From assembly GCA_963840275.1 (NCBI GenBank), contig CAWIYK010000005.1, forward strand, positions 744,001 through 808,000: 64,000 bases of DNA, in the 5' to 3' direction. The notes beneath the pieces are model-generated. The model did not search any database and was not told the origin of the DNA. It saw nothing but the letters and a program-made list of their open reading frames with translations. Positions 60,780 to 64,000 of this stretch are shown one piece after another (the first letter of the stretch is position 1; every line of letters starts with the position of its first letter). This DNA is from Actinophytocola sp963840275 (GTDB lineage Bacteria > Actinomycetota > Actinomycetes > Mycobacteriales > Pseudonocardiaceae). The position numbers and the translations under genes were made by a program.

Positions 60780-61453
60780 TCGTCGACCGACCCCTGCGAG
60801 TGGTGCTCGCCGACGACCAGGACCTGGTCCGCGCCGGCTTCCGGGTCATCCTCGGGACCGAGGACGGCATCGAGGTCGTCGGCGAGGCCGGCGACGGCGC
60901 CGCGGCCGTCGAGCTGGTCGAGCGCCTGCGGCCGGACGTGGTGCTGATGGACGTGCAGATGCCCGGCGTCGACGGGCTGGAGGCCACCCGTCGGATCCTC
61001 GGCACGGCCGGGCCGGACAGCCCGGTCAAGATCGTCATCCTGACCACGTTCGACCGCGAGGACTACCTGTTCGAGGCGCTGCGGTCGGGCGCGAGCGGGT
61101 TCCTGCTGAAGAACGCGTCGCCGGAGGACCTCGTCGAGTCGGTCCGGGTCGTCGCGCGCGGCGACGCGCTGCTCTCGCCCGAGGTGACCCGCCGGGTGGT
61201 GGCGCGGTTCTCCGGCCCGGCGGGGCCGGCGCCGTCGGCCCGGCCGCCGGAGCTGACCGACCGCGAGTTCGAGGTGCTGGTGTCACTGGCCAGGGGCGCG
61301 AGCAACGCGGAGATCGCGCAGGAGCTGTACCTCGGCGAGGCGACCGTGAAGACGCACGTGTCGCGGGTGCTCGCCAAGCTCGGCCTGCGCGACCGCACGC
61401 ACGCCGTGGTGTTCGCCTACGAGAACGGCATCGTGGCGCCCGGACGCGGCTGA
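60776..61453 (+). CDS. NarL/LuxR-family response regulator
   Basis: The 225-residue regulator has a receiver domain with acidic Asp13-Asp14, phospho-acceptor Asp59 in 'VVLMDVQMPG' and 'LKNASPEDLV'. The C-terminal LuxR helix-turn-helix is 'ELTDREFEVLVSLARGASNA' and 'LGEATVKTHVSRVLAKL'. The GTG start overlaps the kinase stop. It probably activates the downstream ABC exporter and its own operon. Confidence 0.92.
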   Translation: MIVDRPLRVVLADDQDLVRAGFRVILGTEDGIEVVGEAGDGAAAVELVERLRPDVVLMDVQMPGVDGLEATRRILGTAGPDSPVKIVILTTFDREDYLFEALRSGASGFLLKNASPEDLVESVRVVARGDALLSPEVTRRVVARFSGPAGPAPSARPPELTDREFEVLVSLARGASNAEIAQELYLGEATVKTHVSRVLAKLGLRDRTHAVVFAYENGIVAPGRG

Positions 61454-61531
61454 GGTCCGCCGCGCGGTGGACCCGTGAAGTCGGCCGTGCGCCGGACGCG
61501 GTGGGCCCTGCCACGGCATAGCGTTTCGGGC

Positions 61532-62413
61532 ATGTTGTCGGTCAAGGGAATCAACAGGAGCTTCGGCACCAAACGGGTGCTGGACGAGGTGTCGTTCGAC
61601 GTGCGGCCGGGACGGATGACCGGGTTCCTCGGCGCGAACGGCTCCGGCAAGACGACCACCATGCGGATCATCCTCGGGGTGCTCGCCGCACAGGGCGGGT
61701 CCGTCACGTGGCGGGACGCGCCGGTGACGCAGTCGGTGCGGCAGCGCTTCGGGTACATGCCGGAGGAGCGCGGCCTCTACCCGAAGATGAAGGTGGCGGA
61801 GCAGGTCGCCTGGCTCGGCCAGCTGCACGGGCTGACCAGGACGCGGGCGCGGCAGGAGACCGATCGGCTGCTGGAGCAGCTCGAGCTCGGCGACCGCGCG
61901 GAGGACAGACTCGAGGAGCTGTCGCTCGGCAACCAGCAGCGCGCGCAGGTGGCCGCCGCGCTGGTGCACGACCCGGACGTGCTCATCCTCGACGAGCCGT
62001 TCTCCGGGCTGGACCCGATCGCCGTGGACACCGTCCTCGGCGTGCTGCGGGAGCGGGCGGCGAACGGCGTGCCGGTGCTGTTCTCCAGCCACCAGCTCGC
62101 GGTGGTCGAGCGGCTGTGCGATGACCTGGTGATCATCTCTGGGGGTGTCATCGCCGCCGCCGGAGGCCGCGACGAGCTGCGGGCCAAGCACGGACCGCCG
62201 AGGTTCGAGCTGGTGGTGGACTCCGACGCGGGCTGGCTGCGCGACCACCCCGGCATCCGCGTCGTCGACGTCGACGGGCCGCGCGGCGTGTTCGACCTCG
62301 ACGGCCGCAACGACCAGGACGTGCTGCGCGAGGCGCTGCGGCGTGGGGACGTCCGCAGCTTCACCCCCGTGGTGCCGTCCCTCGACGCGATCTTCAAGGA
62401 GGTCATCCGATGA
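61532..62413 (+). CDS. ABC exporter ATP-binding protein (NatA-like)
   Basis: The 293-residue ATPase has Walker A GANGSGKTT, 'GYMPEERGLYPKM', signature 'LSLGNQQRAQ' and Walker B LILDEPFSGLD, with a C-terminal domain (about 220-293) typical of NatA/DrrA-type exporters. A TAGCGT box seven bases before the ATG suggests a leaderless start. It pairs with the permease at 62410. Sodium, drug or peptide export is possible. Confidence 0.9.
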   Translation: MLSVKGINRSFGTKRVLDEVSFDVRPGRMTGFLGANGSGKTTTMRIILGVLAAQGGSVTWRDAPVTQSVRQRFGYMPEERGLYPKMKVAEQVAWLGQLHGLTRTRARQETDRLLEQLELGDRAEDRLEELSLGNQQRAQVAAALVHDPDVLILDEPFSGLDPIAVDTVLGVLRERAANGVPVLFSSHQLAVVERLCDDLVIISGGVIAAAGGRDELRAKHGPPRFELVVDSDAGWLRDHPGIRVVDVDGPRGVFDLDGRNDQDVLREALRRGDVRSFTPVVPSLDAIFKEVIR

Positions 62414-63516
62414 CCGTCATGGCACAGCGGGAGCTGACGCCGACCGAGGTGACGGGCACGTCGTTCATGACGGCGACCCGGCTCGTCGCCGAGCGGGAGG
62501 TGCGGACCTTCCTGCGGATGAAGGGTTTCTGGATCGGGCTCGCGGTGCTCGTGGTCGGGGTGTTCGCGTTGGCGATCCTGCCGACGGTGTTCGGCGGCGA
62601 CCAGCCCGCGGTGGTGACCGTCGGGGCGGCGGCCGACGCGGTCGACGGCGCGGAGCTGGACGTCCGGTCGGCGCCGGACGTCGCCGCCGCGGAGCGGATG
62701 GTGCGGGCCGAGGACGTCGAGGCGGCGATCGTGCCGGACGGGGACGGTGTCCGTGTGATCGCACTGAACGACCCGCCGACCGACGTCGTCGCCGCGCTGA
62801 CCACCGCGCCACAGGTGGACCTGCTGGACCCGTCCGACGTCGGCCAGGGCCCGCGACAGCTCGTGATCATGGTGTTCTCGCTGATGTTCCTGATGTTCGG
62901 CATGGGTGGCATGGCGATCGCGCAGAGCACGGTGACGGAGAAGCAGACGCGGATCGTCGAGATCCTGGTGTCGACCGTGCCGGTGCGGGCGCTGCTCGCC
63001 GGCAAGATCGCCGGGCACACGCTGCTGACGTTGGGGCAGGTCGTGGTGCTCGCGGTGGCCGCGCCGATCGCGATGCGGATCGGTGGGCAGACCGAGCTGC
63101 TGGCCGTGATGGCGCCCGCGCTCGGCTGGTTCGTGCCGTTCCTGGTGATCGGGTTCGTGTTGCTGGCGGCCATGTGGGGCGTCGCGGGGTCGCTCGTCAG
63201 CCGTCAGGAGGACCTCGGGTCGAGCATGGGTGTCGTGATGCTGCTGGTGATGGGCCCGTACTTCCTGGTGATGTTCCTCGCGGACAACGCGCCGGTCATG
63301 ACGGTCCTGTCCTACGTGCCGTTCTCGGCCGCGATCGCGATGCCGGTACGGATGTTCTCCGGCGCGGCGCAGGTGTGGGAACCGTTGGTGTCGCTCGGGA
63401 TCCTGGCCGGCACGGTGGTGCTGGTGGTGCTGCTGTCGAGCCGCCTGTACTCCGGCTCGCTGCTGCACACCGGTGGCAAGGTGAAGCTGTCCGCCGCATG
63501 GGGGCGCGGCGACTGA
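62410..63516 (+). CDS. ABC exporter permease (NatB-like)
   Basis: The 368-residue ABC-2-type permease has one N-terminal transmembrane helix (about 41-60) and a large extracytoplasmic domain (about 61-150). A five-helix bundle follows with 'MFLMFGMGGMAIAQSTVTEKQTRIVEILVS' (shown as one loop region), 'ALLAGKIAGHTLL' and 'YVPFSAAIAMPVRMF'. This is the NatB layout. The ATG overlaps the ATPase stop (ATGA). A strong terminator follows. Confidence 0.9.
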   Translation: MTVMAQRELTPTEVTGTSFMTATRLVAEREVRTFLRMKGFWIGLAVLVVGVFALAILPTVFGGDQPAVVTVGAAADAVDGAELDVRSAPDVAAAERMVRAEDVEAAIVPDGDGVRVIALNDPPTDVVAALTTAPQVDLLDPSDVGQGPRQLVIMVFSLMFLMFGMGGMAIAQSTVTEKQTRIVEILVSTVPVRALLAGKIAGHTLLTLGQVVVLAVAAPIAMRIGGQTELLAVMAPALGWFVPFLVIGFVLLAAMWGVAGSLVSRQEDLGSSMGVVMLLVMGPYFLVMFLADNAPVMTVLSYVPFSAAIAMPVRMFSGAAQVWEPLVSLGILAGTVVLVVLLSSRLYSGSLLHTGGKVKLSAAWGRGD

Positions 63517-63528
63517 CCGGGGGGTGGG

Positions 63529-63561
63529 CCTGGCCCGACCGCCGCGCGCGGTCGGGCCAGG
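63529..63561. terminator. Strong hairpin terminator
   Basis: CCTGGCCCGACCGC, a 5-base loop and GCGGTCGGGCCAGG form a perfect 14-bp stem 12 bases after the exporter stop, separating it from the next gene. Confidence 0.85.
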
Positions 63562-63598
63562 CGACAATCGACACCTGCCGACCCCTCTGGAGGACCTG

Positions 63599-64000
63599 GT
63601 GGCGATCACCGCCAACGATCTCGACGCCGCGACCGCGTGCCTGGTGTCCACTCTGGGCCAGGCGGCCGAGCGGGACTGGACGGCCGCGTCCGGTACCGCC
63701 GAGCACACGGCGTGGACCACCGCGGAACACCTCGGCGACTGCCTGATGTCCTACGCCGCGCAGCTCGTCGCCCGGCCGGACGGCCGGTACGTGCGGTTCG
63801 CCGCCACCGTCGACAAGGACGCCGTGCCGGTGGAGCTGCTGGAGTTCGTGGTGGCCGGCGCGGGCATGCTGTCCGCGGTCGTGCGGGCCGCCTCGCCCTC
63901 GGCACGTGCCTACCACCCGTCGGGTGTGGCGGACCCGGAAGGCTTCGCCGGCATGGGCTGTGTCGAGGTGCTCGTGCACGGCGAGGACATCGCCCGCGGC
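63599..64000 (+). CDS. DinB/mycothiol-dependent-isomerase-like protein, 3'-truncated by the window end
   Basis: The frame starts at GTG (GGAGGA seven bases upstream) and stays open to the window end, giving at least 134 residues: 'AITANDLDAATACLVSTLGQ', 'WTTAEHLGDCLMSYAAQL', 'GAGMLSAVVRAASPSAR' and 'MGCVEVLVHGEDIARG'. The 'W...EHLGDCL.SYA' and 'EVLVHGEDIARG' blocks resemble the maleylpyruvate-isomerase/DinB N-terminal helical bundle of actinobacteria, with metal-binding His residues in EHL and VHG. No stop lies inside the window. Confidence 0.7.
   Translation, partial: MAITANDLDAATACLVSTLGQAAERDWTAASGTAEHTAWTTAEHLGDCLMSYAAQLVARPDGRYVRFAATVDKDAVPVELLEFVVAGAGMLSAVVRAASPSARAYHPSGVADPEGFAGMGCVEVLVHGEDIARG

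Overview
The window is very GC-rich, uses many GTG and TTG starts with 4-bp ATGA/GTGA overlaps, and carries actinobacterial families (mycothiol-era DinB-like proteins, Excalibur and MHYT proteins, STAND-WD40 protein kinases, leaderless promoters). It is most likely chromosome from a filamentous actinomycete, probably Pseudonocardiales. No rRNA, tRNA, CRISPR array, integrase or transposase was seen.

Layout. (1) 1-9.4 kb: a cyclase-like fragment, three alpha/beta hydrolases in one minus-strand operon (one secreted), a divergent 3-hydroxybutyrate-dehydrogenase-type SDR, and a complete five-gene branched-chain-amino-acid-type ABC transporter. Together these suggest uptake and catabolism of a hydroxyacid or ester-derived substrate. 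(2) 9.4-11.4 kb: small conserved proteins and a CsbD stress protein. (3) 11.4-30.3 kb: an arabinose/arabinan island. A YtfQRT-YjfF furanose ABC transporter is divergent from secreted GH43, GH51 and Tat-exported GH43-CBM42 arabinofuranosidases, a LacI regulator, araBDA and a ChvE-GguAB sugar ABC transporter. Three copies of a LacI-type operator, GTkArCGmTmAC, sit at the divergent promoter and at the leaderless araB promoter. (4) 30.3-39.2 kb: stress and envelope-type small proteins, two pairs of tandem paralogues, a 1487-residue Ser/Thr kinase-STAND-WD40 protein and an FHA-like/winged-helix protein. (5) 39.2-47.8 kb: a compact pterin/pyrimidine-type cluster (VOC protein, MDR dehydrogenase, degenerate PTPS/QueD homologue, GT4 glycosyltransferase, flippase-like membrane protein, GTP cyclohydrolase II with Met in place of the key Tyr, creatininase-fold hydrolase, CDP-alcohol phosphotransferase/sulfatase fusion, methyltransferase). 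This is the strongest candidate for an undescribed pathway. (6) 47.8-64 kb: nitrilase, Excalibur protein, amphi-Trp protein, SDR, SIMPL protein, a GH115 xylan alpha-glucuronidase, ASCH protein, secreted EEP phosphatase, MHYT sensor, animal-type haem peroxidase, a two-component system followed by an ABC exporter, and a DinB-like gene cut by the window edge.

Three genes (chvE-like, SIMPL, GH115) are each broken by a single-base frameshift although both halves are well conserved. Either they are recent pseudogenes or the assembly has indel errors. Two unusual repeat structures stand out. A 74-bp tandem duplication creates two chained 25-codon mini-ORFs between ytfR and ytfT. A roughly 218-bp imperfect inverted repeat lies between the LacI gene and araB.
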